This document shows positions 1 through 8,148 of a stretch of DNA of 64,000 bases, one piece after another. This DNA is from JAGXQV01 sp964527565 (GTDB taxonomy: Bacteria > Pseudomonadota > Gammaproteobacteria > Burkholderiales > Sulfuricellaceae), in assembly GCA_964527565.1 (NCBI GenBank), contig CAZGOY010000010.1:1-64000 (forward strand), in the 5' to 3' direction. A model generated the notes under the pieces. It was not told where the DNA came from and ran no database searches. It saw only the letters and a program-made list of their open reading frames with translations. Within the stretch, counting starts at the first letter, position 1; each line of letters starts with the position of its first letter. Position numbers and translations under genes: made by a program.

Positions 1-38
1 CCTGTGCTCAGAAAATTGCACCCAACTGAGGCATGTAA

Positions 39-662
39 CTAATCAGGAGAGTATTTGGAAACACTACTCAGCTTGGAGCACACACTGGCTATGGCTTTGC
101 TATGTGCGCTGTATTCGGTTCGCCATGCTTCATAGAATCCTGACAAATCGCCATCGTCTGTTTTTAATGCCTTACGTGCTTGAGAATCGTAGATGATGAT
201 TGGGTCACGTATTTTTAGCCACAGCAATTTTGTAGTGATCGAAAGGACGCCTCTATCACCGTAGGCTTTAGAAATCTTATTCTGTACTTTTCTGATCGAC
301 TTTACAGTGTCACCTGAAAAGTCAGAGGCGATAGCCTTATCTATTATTTTTAAAATCGGCTCATACCTGGCACAACCAATATCTTCGTCGTACTCTTTTG
401 GTAGATTTCGGGCGACTTTGTAGTATGTCGCCGCTTTCTTAATGGAATTCAACCTCTCGTCGCGAGTCCCACTGTTTATTGACTTATGATAAAGCAGGTC
501 ATGTCTCAACCACATGTCTAGGTAATGAAGAGAAAAGTATTCCCATGAATGCTTCATTTTTGCTCCGTCATCGTGCTTTGAATGCCCAGCCATTAAGTAG
601 ACCCCAATAAAATACCTACACTTTTTCAGTTCTTTATCGGGATGATTTCCGGTTTTTAACAC
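39..662 (-). CDS. AT-rich hypothetical protein
   Basis: I do not recognise a family with certainty. The 207-residue product is basic and soluble, without signal peptide or membrane segment, and begins with GTG. The stretch TTKLLWLKIRDPIIIYDSQA near residue 145 vaguely recalls the 'KLL..P.IYDSR' core seen in some HhH-GPD-like proteins of accessory regions, but this is only a hint. Base composition is clearly richer in A and T than the neighbouring genes, which suggests recent transfer. It stands alone, convergent to nothing visible on the left edge and about 90 bases from the Smr gene, so no operon context helps. A second in-frame start at residue 24 is possible. Confidence 0.6.
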   Translation of the reverse strand: MLKTGNHPDKELKKCRYFIGVYLMAGHSKHDDGAKMKHSWEYFSLHYLDMWLRHDLLYHKSINSGTRDERLNSIKKAATYYKVARNLPKEYDEDIGCARYEPILKIIDKAIASDFSGDTVKSIRKVQNKISKAYGDRGVLSITTKLLWLKIRDPIIIYDSQARKALKTDDGDLSGFYEAWRTEYSAHSKAIASVCSKLSSVSKYSPD

Positions 663-753
663 CCCAGCATGCCCACCCCGCCAATTCTGGCTTGTCTGGC
701 CGGATTAAACGCGATATTTCATTTCGCGGCAAGACGTGTCCGGCGCGGCTTTG

Positions 754-1332
754 TCATGACTTTCTGGCCGCTCCCTTGAGCAGCGCCACCAGGGCGCCGT
801 CGCCGCCGTCGGCGGCGCGCGCCGGGCAGAAGGCCAGCACGTCGGCGCGCTGCATCAGCCAGTTGGCGGTCTTGAATTTGAGCACCGGCTCGCGGTTGGG
901 CGAGCACAGCCCCTTGCCGTGGATCACCCGTGCGCAGCGCAGGCCGGCATCGCGGCATTCGTCGAGAAAGGCCACCAGGTGACGGCGCGCTTCGTCGCTG
1001 GTGTAGCCGTGCAGGTCGATTTCGGCCTGGATGGGCCAATGGCCGCGCCGCAGGTTCCTGAGCACCTGGCGCGCCACACCGTTGCGCAGGAAGGTGAGTT
1101 CCTCGTCGCCTGCCATGCCGTCGAGCCAGGCGATGTGGTCGCTGAGGCCGTCGGGCGGCAGCGCTTGCGCGTCTTCGCGGAACGGGCGCGGCTCGGGCCA
1201 CGGGCGCGGCGCGCAAAGCTGCACCCGGCGCGGTCCGCGCAGGGGCCGCACCCCGGCCATCGCCTGGTGGAACAGGGCGCGGTCTTCTTCGGTCAGGGGC
1301 GGGGGGAGATTGCGCGGACGCTTGCCGGTCAC
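754..1332 (-). CDS. Smr-domain protein (MutS2 C-terminal type)
   Basis: The 192-residue protein carries a Smr domain in its second half: a DLHGYTSDEARRHL motif around residue 108 followed by the RVIHGKG loop near residue 136. Smr domains act as small nucleases or nucleic-acid-binding modules in proteins such as MutS2, SmrA and SmrB; a free-standing copy of this size is usual in proteobacteria. The N-terminal 90 residues are charged and rich in Pro and Arg. Its start overlaps the stop of the upstream aspartyl-protease gene by four bases, so the two are probably co-translated in an operon led by trxB. The precise substrate cannot be read from sequence. Confidence 0.85.
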   Translation of the reverse strand: MTGKRPRNLPPPLTEEDRALFHQAMAGVRPLRGPRRVQLCAPRPWPEPRPFREDAQALPPDGLSDHIAWLDGMAGDEELTFLRNGVARQVLRNLRRGHWPIQAEIDLHGYTSDEARRHLVAFLDECRDAGLRCARVIHGKGLCSPNREPVLKFKTANWLMQRADVLAFCPARAADGGDGALVALLKGAARKS

Positions 1333-1709
1333 TTCGCCAGGGCCACCGGCACGTAGGGGCTGGCAGGGTTGACAGTTAGAGTCTGGGTGGACGGAGAAAG
1401 GACAAGGTCCATCATTTCCATCGGGACGGCGCCGAACAGCGGCTCGTCACCCATGACCAGCGCCGAGAGGTCGCAGTAACGATCCGCGAAATGGACGCGC
1501 AGGGGGCCGATCATCGGCACGGCCTTGTGGGAGCCGTCGGCGAGTATGACCTCGCGTGTGCCGACTTCCGTGGTGTCGAAACCAAGCTGTACCGCCAGGT
1601 GTTCCGGCACCGTCAGAAATACCGAGCCGGAATCGACCAGTGCCTTGACGTCGAGACGCCGTTTCTGGAATGAATTCTCGATGCCGATGTTGGCGTAGGT
1701 AATGCCCAT
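1329..1709 (-). CDS. retropepsin-like aspartyl protease (clan AA)
   Basis: This short protein (126 residues) has the clan AA signature: ALVDSGSVFLTVP at residues 24-36, where DSG takes the place of the catalytic DTG, followed by an ADG...P strand and a hydrophobic second half ending in the family's 'MEMMDLVLSPSTQTL' pattern. Such single-lobe proteases act as homodimers. No signal peptide is visible, so it is predicted to be cytosolic. It lies 18 bases after trxB and overlaps the Smr gene, which suggests a three-gene minus-strand operon. The DSG variant is common in bacterial members and need not mean loss of activity; no substrate is known to me. Confidence 0.75.
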   Translation of the reverse strand: MGITYANIGIENSFQKRRLDVKALVDSGSVFLTVPEHLAVQLGFDTTEVGTREVILADGSHKAVPMIGPLRVHFADRYCDLSALVMGDEPLFGAVPMEMMDLVLSPSTQTLTVNPASPYVPVALAK

Positions 1710-1727
1710 GATCTCTCCCGCAAAGAC

Positions 1728-2681
1728 TTATTTGCCCAGATTGTCGAGATAACGCTCGGCGTCCAGTGCGGCCTGGCAGCCGGTGCCGGCGCTGGTGATG
1801 GCCTGGCGGTAGATGTGGTCCTGCACGTCGCCGGCGGCGAATACGCCCGCGATGCTGGTCTGGGTGGCGTTGCCGTTGCGCCCGCCCTGGGTGACGATGT
1901 AGCCGCCGTCCAGTTCGATCTGGCCCTGGAAGATGTCGGTGTTGGGCTTGTGGCCGATGGCGATGAAGATGCCTTGGAGGGCGATGTCCTTGGTGCTGCC
2001 GTCGTTGATGTTCTTGATGCGCATGCCGGTGACGCCGGTTTTGTCGCCCAGCACTTCGTCGAGTGCGCTAAAGGTCTCCAGCACGATGTTGCCGTTGTTG
2101 ACCTTGTCCATCAGCTTGTCGACCATGATCTTCTCGGCCTTGAAGGTGTCGCGGCGATGCACCAGGGTGACTTTCTTGGCGATGTTGGCGAGATACAGGG
2201 CTTCTTCCAGCGCGGAGTTGCCGCCGCCGATCACCGCCACTTCCTGGTTGCGGTAGAAGAAACCGTCGCAGGTGGCGCAGCCGGACACGCCGCGCCCCAT
2301 GAAGGCCGCTTCCGAGGGCAGGCCGAGATAGCGGGCGGAGGCGCCGGTGGCGATGATGAGCGCGTCGCAGGTGTAGGTGCCGCTGTCGCCGGTAAGGGTG
2401 AACGGTTTTTCGGTCAGTTTCGCGCTGTGGATGTGGTCGAAGATGATCTCGGTATTGAAGCGTTCCGCGTGTTTCTGGAAGCGCTCCATCAATGCCGGAC
2501 CCATCACGCCGTCCACGTCGGCGGGCCAGTTATCTACTTCGGTGGTGGTGGTGAGCTGGCCGCCCTGCTGCATGCCGGTAATCAGCACCGGCGAGAGATT
2601 GGCGCGCGCGGCGTAAACGGCGGCGGTATAACCGGCGGGACCGGAACCGAGAATCAGCAGCTTGCAGTGTTTGGTGGTCAT
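1728..2681 (-). CDS. trxB: thioredoxin-disulfide reductase
   Basis: TrxB is the FAD- and NADPH-dependent enzyme that reduces thioredoxin in the cytosol. The 317-residue length is that of low-molecular-weight bacterial TrxB. The N-terminal FAD site is GSGPAGYTAAVYAARA (residues 12-28), the redox pair is C135-A-T-C138 in GCATCDG, the NADPH-site glycines follow in VIGGGNSALEEALY, and the C-terminal FAD motif is AAGDVQD. The start follows an AGGAG-like site (tcctgaa on the plus strand). It heads the minus-strand cluster with the protease and Smr genes, and diverges from the hydrogenase operon. Two thioredoxins elsewhere in the window are possible substrates. Confidence 0.97.
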   Translation of the reverse strand: MTTKHCKLLILGSGPAGYTAAVYAARANLSPVLITGMQQGGQLTTTTEVDNWPADVDGVMGPALMERFQKHAERFNTEIIFDHIHSAKLTEKPFTLTGDSGTYTCDALIIATGASARYLGLPSEAAFMGRGVSGCATCDGFFYRNQEVAVIGGGNSALEEALYLANIAKKVTLVHRRDTFKAEKIMVDKLMDKVNNGNIVLETFSALDEVLGDKTGVTGMRIKNINDGSTKDIALQGIFIAIGHKPNTDIFQGQIELDGGYIVTQGGRNGNATQTSIAGVFAAGDVQDHIYRQAITSAGTGCQAALDAERYLDNLGK

Positions 2682-2917
2682 GGAATTCTCCTGAAATGGA
2701 CGGCAATGGGCGCTATTTTACCCGGAATTGATTCGCGAGCGCAGGCTTGCGGACAACCCGGACTTCGGCGCGGGAGATGCGCCAAGGGTGATATTTATCG
2801 TGATGTTTGTCATTGAGGTTTTTTTTGAAGCGACATATCATGACAGAGTCATGCTGGCGTCTGCGCGCCGGATCGTTTGAAATAAATAATTCAATAAATT
2901 CATGGTGGGAGGGGGAA

Positions 2918-3853
2918 GTGCTCACTCTATACTGGCTGCAAAGCGGCGCCTGCGGCGGCGACAGCATGTCGTTTCTCGGGTCTGATTCGCCCGATCTGAT
3001 CGAACTTTTCGATACTCTCGACATCCGCCTGTTGTGGCATCCCTCCCTTTCCACGCTTTCTCCAGCCGGACAAGACGAACTCATAGACAATCTGGTTACG
3101 GGCGAACAGCCGCTCGATATTCTGGTGGTCGAAGGCGCGATCATTCGCGGCCCTTCCGGTACCGGCATGTTCGACACCCGCCACGGCCGCCCCAAGAAAG
3201 ACCTCGCCGCAGCGCTGGCGAAGCGGGCGCGTTTCGTGGTCGCCGCCGGTACCTGCTCGGCATTCGGCGGTATCGGCGCGGATAGCGAAATCCAGGCTTG
3301 CGGCCTGCAATTTCACAAAAAAACACCGGGCGGGTTGCTGGGCACCGATTTCCGTTCCACGGGCGGGTTGCCGGTCGTCAATCTGGCGGGGTGCCCGTGT
3401 CATCCTGAAGTGATGGCCGGGACGCTGACCGCGCTGGCTGCCGGCCAAACGCTGGAGCTGGATGAATACAACCGTCCTCTGGACTGGTACGGCATGACCG
3501 TGCACCAAGGCTGCACGCGCAACGAATATCACGAATACCGGGTCGAGGAATGGGATTTTGCCCAGCGCGGCTGCCTGTTCTTTCACAAGGGCTGCCACGG
3601 GCCGTTGGCGGACGGGCCGTGCAACAAGCTGCTGTGGAACAACCGTTCGAGCAAGACGCGCGCCGGCGTTCCCTGTTTCGGCTGCACCAACCCGGAATTT
3701 CCCATGCCGTCGCCTTTCTTTGAAACCCGCAATATCGAGGGCGTGCCCATCGAATTGCCGAAAGGCGTGAGCCGCGCCCATTACATGGTCTACAAGGGCA
3801 TGGCCGCCGCTGCCGCGCCGGAACGCCTGAAAAAGCGCGAGACCGGGATTTAA
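2918..3853 (+). CDS. [NiFe] hydrogenase small subunit, group-2-like, cytosolic
   Basis: Electron-transfer subunit of a [NiFe] hydrogenase. I start it at GTG 2918 behind a strong ggtgggaggggg site, which gives 311 residues beginning LTLYWLQSG like group 2 enzymes; an upstream ATG at 2807 would add 37 unlikely residues. No Tat signal and no C-terminal membrane helix, so it is cytosolic, unlike respiratory group 1 enzymes. Cluster ligands: C12, C113 and C159 for the proximal cluster with D15 at the usual second Cys position; H196, C199, C219 and C226 for the distal one; C235, C253 and C256 for the medial one. The LWHPSLS motif is typical of groups 1h, 2 and 5. The large subunit follows after a 175-base gap that holds a palindromic repeat. 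Confidence 0.93.
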   Translation: MLTLYWLQSGACGGDSMSFLGSDSPDLIELFDTLDIRLLWHPSLSTLSPAGQDELIDNLVTGEQPLDILVVEGAIIRGPSGTGMFDTRHGRPKKDLAAALAKRARFVVAAGTCSAFGGIGADSEIQACGLQFHKKTPGGLLGTDFRSTGGLPVVNLAGCPCHPEVMAGTLTALAAGQTLELDEYNRPLDWYGMTVHQGCTRNEYHEYRVEEWDFAQRGCLFFHKGCHGPLADGPCNKLLWNNRSSKTRAGVPCFGCTNPEFPMPSPFFETRNIEGVPIELPKGVSRAHYMVYKGMAAAAAPERLKKRETGI

Positions 3854-3872
3854 CGTGAAACAACGCGAAATC

Positions 3873-3948
3873 AAACCCCCTCCAGCTCCCCCTTGTCAGG
3901 GGGAGAGCCGCGCCTCCTCCCCTGACAAGGGGAGGCCGGGAGGGGTTT
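3873..3948. repeat. palindromic intergenic repeat inside the hydrogenase operon
   Basis: Two imperfect copies of a roughly 36-base unit lie head to head. The left arm begins aaaccccctcc and carries ccttgtcaggggg; the right arm, read on the other strand, begins aaacccctcc and carries ccttgtcagggga. The RNA would fold into a long GC-rich hairpin. It looks like a REP or MITE-type element. It sits between the small- and large-subunit genes and could affect the ratio in which they are expressed. No transposase or target duplication is visible. Confidence 0.75.
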
Positions 3949-4028
3949 GGGGTAAAAGGCGGAGCAATCTTGCAAGGCGTTTCATCTTCAGGGGTGGCTA
4001 CCGCCATGAAAGTTAGGGAGGCACCAAT

Positions 4029-5564
4029 ATGACCAAAAGAATCATCCGCGACATCCCGCTGAACCGCGTCGAAGGCGACCTGGAAATCCGTGTCGAACTG
4101 GAAAACAACCGGGTGGTCGATGCCTGGAGTTCAGGCACCATGTTTCGCGGTTTCGAAAACCTGCTGATCGGGCGCGGCGCGCTGGACGGCCTGGTCATCA
4201 CGCCGCGCGTATGCGGTATTTGCAGCACCACCCACCTGATGGCGGCGGCGCGGGCGCTCGACCACATCGCCGGGGTGACGCCTCCCGCCAACGCGGTCCG
4301 CTTGCGCAACGTGACGCTGATGGTCGAGAGTTGCCAGAGCGACGTGCGCCAGTCGGTGCTGATGTTCTTGCCGGATTTTACCGCATCCCTTTATGCCAAC
4401 CATCCGCTTTATGCCGAAGCGGTAAAACGCTACGCGCCGCTGGCGGGCGAACGTTGCATCGATGTGGTGCGGCAGACCAAAACCATCCTGGAAATCATCG
4501 CCATCCTGGGCGGACAGTGGCCGCACAGCGCGCACATGGTGCCGGGCGGCGTGACCTATATCCCCCCCCTGGCCGAACTGAACCAGTGCCGCCATATCCT
4601 GAAGCATTTTCGCCAGTGGTACGAAAAGAGCGTGCTCGGCTGCACGCTGGAACGCTGGCAGGCCGTGCAAAGCGCTGCCGACCTCGACGCCTGGCTGAAC
4701 GAGAGCGAGGCGCACCGCAACAGCGATACCGGTTTTTTCCTGCGCTTCGCCCGCGAAGCCGGGTTGCATGAACAGGGGCGCGGTCATGGTCACTTCCTTT
4801 CCTACGGTTCGCTGGAGTTGCCGATTGATAGCGCTATTACCGGCTCCGGCGCGGACAAGCAACTGGTCGCTGCCGGGATCGTCGCAGGGGATGGACGGGT
4901 GTTGCCTTTCGATCAAAGCCACGTGGCGGAACATGTCGCCTCGTCGTGGTATGCCGATTACCCCGGCGGCAAGCATCCCTTCGAAGGCGAAACGGTGCCT
5001 TACGCCAGCGGCGCAGACGGCAGGAAATATTCCTGGAGCAAGGCGCCGCGCTATGCGGACCTGCCCGCGGAAACCGGACCGCTGGCCGAGCGCATCGTCG
5101 CCGGCGACCCGCTGTTTACCGATTTGCTGCGGCGCGACGGAGTGAACCTGCTTATCCGCCAGTTGGCGCGCCTGACGCGCCCGGCGACCTTGCTGCCCGC
5201 CATGGCAAGCTGGATCGACGAGATGGCGGCGCGCTACGGCGAATCCTATTACACCCCGGTGCCACCGATTCAGGAAGGTCGCGGTTTCGGCTTGATCGAG
5301 GCGGCGCGCGGGGCTTTGGGGCATTGGGTGGAAATCCGCGACGGCAAGATCGCGCGCTACCAGATCGTCACCCCCACCGCGTGGAACGGCTCGCCGCGCG
5401 ACACTCAAGGGGTGCGCGGCCCATGGGAGGAAGCCCTGATCGGCACGGCCATCGCCGATATTGACAACCCGGTGGAAGCCGGGCATGTGGTGCGCTCCTT
5501 CGATCCCTGCCTGGTGTGTACCGTGCATGTGGTCGGTGCCGACAAAACCCCGTTGCGCTGCTGA
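4029..5564 (+). CDS. [NiFe] hydrogenase large subunit, group-2-like
   Basis: Catalytic subunit binding the NiFe(CN)2CO site. Of 511 residues, the L1 motif is RVCGICSTTH (C62, C65) and the L2 motif is DPCLVCTVH (C494, C497, H500). Eleven residues follow H500, a short C-terminal tail of the kind removed by a maturation protease after nickel insertion; the protease gene is next door. The N-terminus NRVEGDLEI and the RGFE loop are standard. The ATG follows a gttagggagg site. No cytochrome b, hyp accessory genes or NAD-binding subunits are nearby; instead, sensor kinases follow directly. This favours a sensory rather than energy-conserving role (inference). Group assignment (2b, 2c or other) needs a tree. 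Confidence 0.94.
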   Translation: MTKRIIRDIPLNRVEGDLEIRVELENNRVVDAWSSGTMFRGFENLLIGRGALDGLVITPRVCGICSTTHLMAAARALDHIAGVTPPANAVRLRNVTLMVESCQSDVRQSVLMFLPDFTASLYANHPLYAEAVKRYAPLAGERCIDVVRQTKTILEIIAILGGQWPHSAHMVPGGVTYIPPLAELNQCRHILKHFRQWYEKSVLGCTLERWQAVQSAADLDAWLNESEAHRNSDTGFFLRFAREAGLHEQGRGHGHFLSYGSLELPIDSAITGSGADKQLVAAGIVAGDGRVLPFDQSHVAEHVASSWYADYPGGKHPFEGETVPYASGADGRKYSWSKAPRYADLPAETGPLAERIVAGDPLFTDLLRRDGVNLLIRQLARLTRPATLLPAMASWIDEMAARYGESYYTPVPPIQEGRGFGLIEAARGALGHWVEIRDGKIARYQIVTPTAWNGSPRDTQGVRGPWEEALIGTAIADIDNPVEAGHVVRSFDPCLVCTVHVVGADKTPLRC

Positions 5565-5568
5565 AGCC

Positions 5569-6000
5569 ATGAACGCCGCCGCCACCGTCATCTGTCTGGG
5601 CAATCGCTTCGTTGCGGGTGATGATGCCGGGTGGCGGGTGTTCGACCATCTGGCCGACAGCGTTTTGCCGCCGGAAATCGAAGTCATCGACGGCGGCTTA
5701 TGCGGCCTGAACCTGCTGGGTCTGCTGGAAGGGCGGCGGCGCGTGGTGTTCGTCGATGCCGTGGCGGGCATGGCGCAACCCGGCAGCATCGTGGTGCTGG
5801 GGCGCGAGCAGGTGTCCGCCCATGCCGGAAGCTACGGCCACGGCGCCGGCTTGCCTTATCTGTTGCACCTGCTGCCGCAGGTGTGCGCGGCACCGCTGCC
5901 TGAAATTGCCCTGGTCGGCGCGGAAGGGAGGCTCGATGAAATGGCCGTGCGCGCACTGGCCGAGCGTTGCCTGGAGGTGGCCACCCATGGAACGGCGTGA
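5569..6000 (+). CDS. hydrogenase maturation endopeptidase (HycI/HupD family)
   Basis: Predicted to clip the C-terminal tail of the large subunit after nickel has been inserted. The 143-residue protein begins four bases after the large-subunit stop. The family's N-terminal signature is present as CLGNRFVAGDDAGWRVFDHL; the nickel-sensing acid residues are probably D18 or D19, D41 (VIDGG) and D63 (VFVDAV). Length is close to the 150-160 of HupD/HyaD. Its presence fits a large subunit with an 11-residue extension and would be unnecessary for classical H2-sensor hydrogenases, which lack the tail. Its last 14 bases overlap the kinase gene, so the whole set is probably one transcript. Confidence 0.85.
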   Translation: MNAAATVICLGNRFVAGDDAGWRVFDHLADSVLPPEIEVIDGGLCGLNLLGLLEGRRRVVFVDAVAGMAQPGSIVVLGREQVSAHAGSYGHGAGLPYLLHLLPQVCAAPLPEIALVGAEGRLDEMAVRALAERCLEVATHGTA

Positions 6001-7750
6001 TTTCCCGCCGTCGGCGGGATACGTCAGCGATGATGGCGGGCGCGCCGCGCTGGAGGCCGAAAACCGCATGCTGCGCGAGGAAATCCGCGTTTCGCGCGAG
6101 GCGGCGGAAATCACCGCGCAACTGGTGGTCGAACAGTTCGAAAAAACCGAGGCCATCCTCTCGCGCCTCCAGCTGGCCGGCGAGCGCCTGAACCTGGGCA
6201 ACGCTGAACTGGAAGCCGCCAACCGCCGCTTGCTGGAACTGGATAAACTGAAATCCGACTTTCTTTCCTCGGTTTCCCACGAGTTGCGCACGCCGCTCAC
6301 CTCCATCCGCGGTTTCTCGCAATTGATCCAGCGCGAATTCGCGCGCAGTTTCGCGCCGCTGGCGGGCGACGACCCCCAGTTGCAGAAGAAATCCGCCCGC
6401 ATCCAGGAAAACCTGGACATCATTCTCAACGAATCCGAGCGTCTCACCCGCCTTATCAACGACGTGCTCGACCTCGCCAAGATCGAATCCGGACGTACCG
6501 ACTGGCGCGACGAGCCATTGCAGGTTGCCACCTTCATTCAAAATGCGGCCAACGCGGCGCACGGCATGTTCGAGCACAAGCCCGAGATTGCGCTGCGCAT
6601 GGAAATCGCGGAAGGTCTGCCGCTGTTCGTCGGCGATGCCGACCGCATGTTGCAAGTGCTGGTCAACCTGCTCAACAACGCCGTCAAATTCACCGACCGG
6701 GGCGAGGTAACGGTGAAAGCTTTTCTCAATGCCGGGAACATGATCCAGATCGAGGTGCGTGACAGCGGTATCGGATTTCCGCAGGAGGAAGCCGAATCCA
6801 TTTTCGACAAGTTCCAGCAGGCCAAACAGGGTGACACCCTGGTCGACCGCCCCAAGGGTACCGGTCTGGGCCTGGCGATCTGCCGCGAGATCGTCAACCG
6901 GCATGGCGGGAAAGTCTGGGCGCAATCCCAGCCCGGCAAGGGCAGCGTCTTCTCCCTGACCTTGCCGCCAGCGACGCAGGGCTTGGCAAACACCCTTAAC
7001 CTTACCGCACAAATCTCTGCCCTTGCAGACGCAAAGCGGGAAGAGGGACACGCTGCCGGCGTGCCGCCGCGCGCCGGCACGCGCGTGCTGGTGGTCGATG
7101 ACGATCCTGGCGTGCGCGACTATTTCAGCCAGTTGTTGCAGGAGCAGGGCTACGAAGTCATCACCGCCGCCGATGGGCAGGCCGCCATCGATGCCGCGAA
7201 AAACGGGCAGCCGGATCTCATCACCATGGATCTCGCCATGCCGGTCATGGACGGGCGCACGGCGATTGCCGCGCTGCGCGCCGACCCCGAGCTGAAACAG
7301 ATTCCGATCATGGTGATTTCGGCCATACCCGGCTGGGATACGGCGGGCGGCGATGTCGCCATGAGCAAGCCGCTGGACGAAGCGCGCTTCGTCGAAAACA
7401 TCCATTCGCTGCTCGACGATGCCGGGAGTGCCGGCGTACAAGCGAACAAGGTACACTTCCTGGTGATCTACGAGGAAGGCCAGTTACCGGCGATGGTGCC
7501 GGGCGGGTTCACGGCTTATTGCGAAGTGGGCTTTTGCCCGGTCGGCGAATTGCTCGCCCGCGTGCAGGCAGGCTTTCAGGGCATGGTGGCGATTCCCGCC
7601 GACCTGCTCAGCCGGGTCGACATCGGCTTTCTCAATGCCACGCCCGCCCTGGAAGTCATGATCATGCCGGTGCCTGCATCGGTCGGGACTCCGCCCGTGG
7701 CGGGATTGATGCTTCAGCCCGGGAAAATCAAACCCGGGAAAATCAAATAA
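5987..7750 (+). CDS. soluble hybrid histidine kinase with C-terminal receiver
   Basis: Cytosolic kinase of 587 residues, started at ATG 5987 behind tggaggtgg. Residues 20-87 form a long coiled coil with no PAS, GAF or membrane segment. H98 in SVSHELRTP is the phospho-acceptor; the HATPase domain spans about 210-325 with the N box (NLLNNAVKF), DSGIGF and GTGLGL motifs. A receiver domain (about 364-480) has VVDDD and D415 as acceptor. The last 100 residues match nothing I recognise and end in a duplicated PGKIK. The lack of its own input domain, together with the overlap with the hydrogenase genes, suggests the hydrogenase itself is the input (inference), as HupUV/HoxBC feed HupT/HoxJ. Confidence 0.88.
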   Translation: MERRDFPPSAGYVSDDGGRAALEAENRMLREEIRVSREAAEITAQLVVEQFEKTEAILSRLQLAGERLNLGNAELEAANRRLLELDKLKSDFLSSVSHELRTPLTSIRGFSQLIQREFARSFAPLAGDDPQLQKKSARIQENLDIILNESERLTRLINDVLDLAKIESGRTDWRDEPLQVATFIQNAANAAHGMFEHKPEIALRMEIAEGLPLFVGDADRMLQVLVNLLNNAVKFTDRGEVTVKAFLNAGNMIQIEVRDSGIGFPQEEAESIFDKFQQAKQGDTLVDRPKGTGLGLAICREIVNRHGGKVWAQSQPGKGSVFSLTLPPATQGLANTLNLTAQISALADAKREEGHAAGVPPRAGTRVLVVDDDPGVRDYFSQLLQEQGYEVITAADGQAAIDAAKNGQPDLITMDLAMPVMDGRTAIAALRADPELKQIPIMVISAIPGWDTAGGDVAMSKPLDEARFVENIHSLLDDAGSAGVQANKVHFLVIYEEGQLPAMVPGGFTAYCEVGFCPVGELLARVQAGFQGMVAIPADLLSRVDIGFLNATPALEVMIMPVPASVGTPPVAGLMLQPGKIKPGKIK

Positions 7751-7767
7751 GTGAAGAGAGAATAATT

Positions 7768-8148
7768 ATGTCCGGCACCGCAAAAATCGCCATCGTGGAC
7801 GACGAAGTCCATATCCGTTCGCTGCTCGAACAAACCCTGGAAGACCTGGAAGGCGCGCCGGAAATTCTGCTTGCTGCCAATGGGGCGGAAGGCCTGGCGC
7901 TAATCGAGCGCGAGCGGCCGCAACTGGTGTTTCTGGATGTGATGATGCCGCTGATGAATGGCTATGAGGTGTGCGCGGCGGTGCGCAAGAACCCGGCGCT
8001 GAGTGGCACCACCATCGTCATGCTGACTGCCAAGGGGCAGGAAGCAGACCGGGTGCGGGGGCTGGAAGAGGGCGCGCATCGTTTCGTCACCAAGCCGTTC
8101 GACCCCGACGAGATTCTCGAATTGGCGCGCGAGATTCTTCAGGCGTGA
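7768..8148 (+). CDS. single-domain response regulator (CheY-like)
   Basis: A stand-alone receiver of 126 residues: acidic pair D11-D12 (VDDE), phospho-acceptor D57 in LVFLDVMMP, T in MLTAKG, and K in FVTKPFDPDE. It has no output domain, so it must act by protein contact or pass the phosphate on. It follows the hybrid kinase by 17 bases with a gaagagag ribosome site, and its stop overlaps the GTG of the next gene. The simplest reading is that it is the target of the hydrogenase-linked kinase and may act on the HD-GYP enzyme encoded two genes later; this is inferred from order only. Confidence 0.93.
   Translation: MSGTAKIAIVDDEVHIRSLLEQTLEDLEGAPEILLAANGAEGLALIERERPQLVFLDVMMPLMNGYEVCAAVRKNPALSGTTIVMLTAKGQEADRVRGLEEGAHRFVTKPFDPDEILELAREILQA

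Noticed and set aside
2682..2917. A possible sigma-54 promoter for the hydrogenase genes
   Set aside because: I looked for the GG-N10-GC pattern. The nearest match (ctggcgtctgcgcgcc) has a spacing of nine and lacks the TTGC part. The stretch is AT-rich before the start and a regulator site is possible, but no promoter can be fixed.
4131..5789. A 552-codon open frame on the minus strand opposite the hydrogenase large subunit
   Set aside because: It mirrors a gene with clear L1 and L2 motifs; long antisense frames are common in GC-rich coding DNA and its translation has no recognisable domain.
5684..7456. A 590-codon minus-strand frame opposite the hybrid kinase
   Set aside because: The plus-strand kinase has all catalytic motifs; the antisense product is low-complexity His/Gln/Arg-rich and has no family features.
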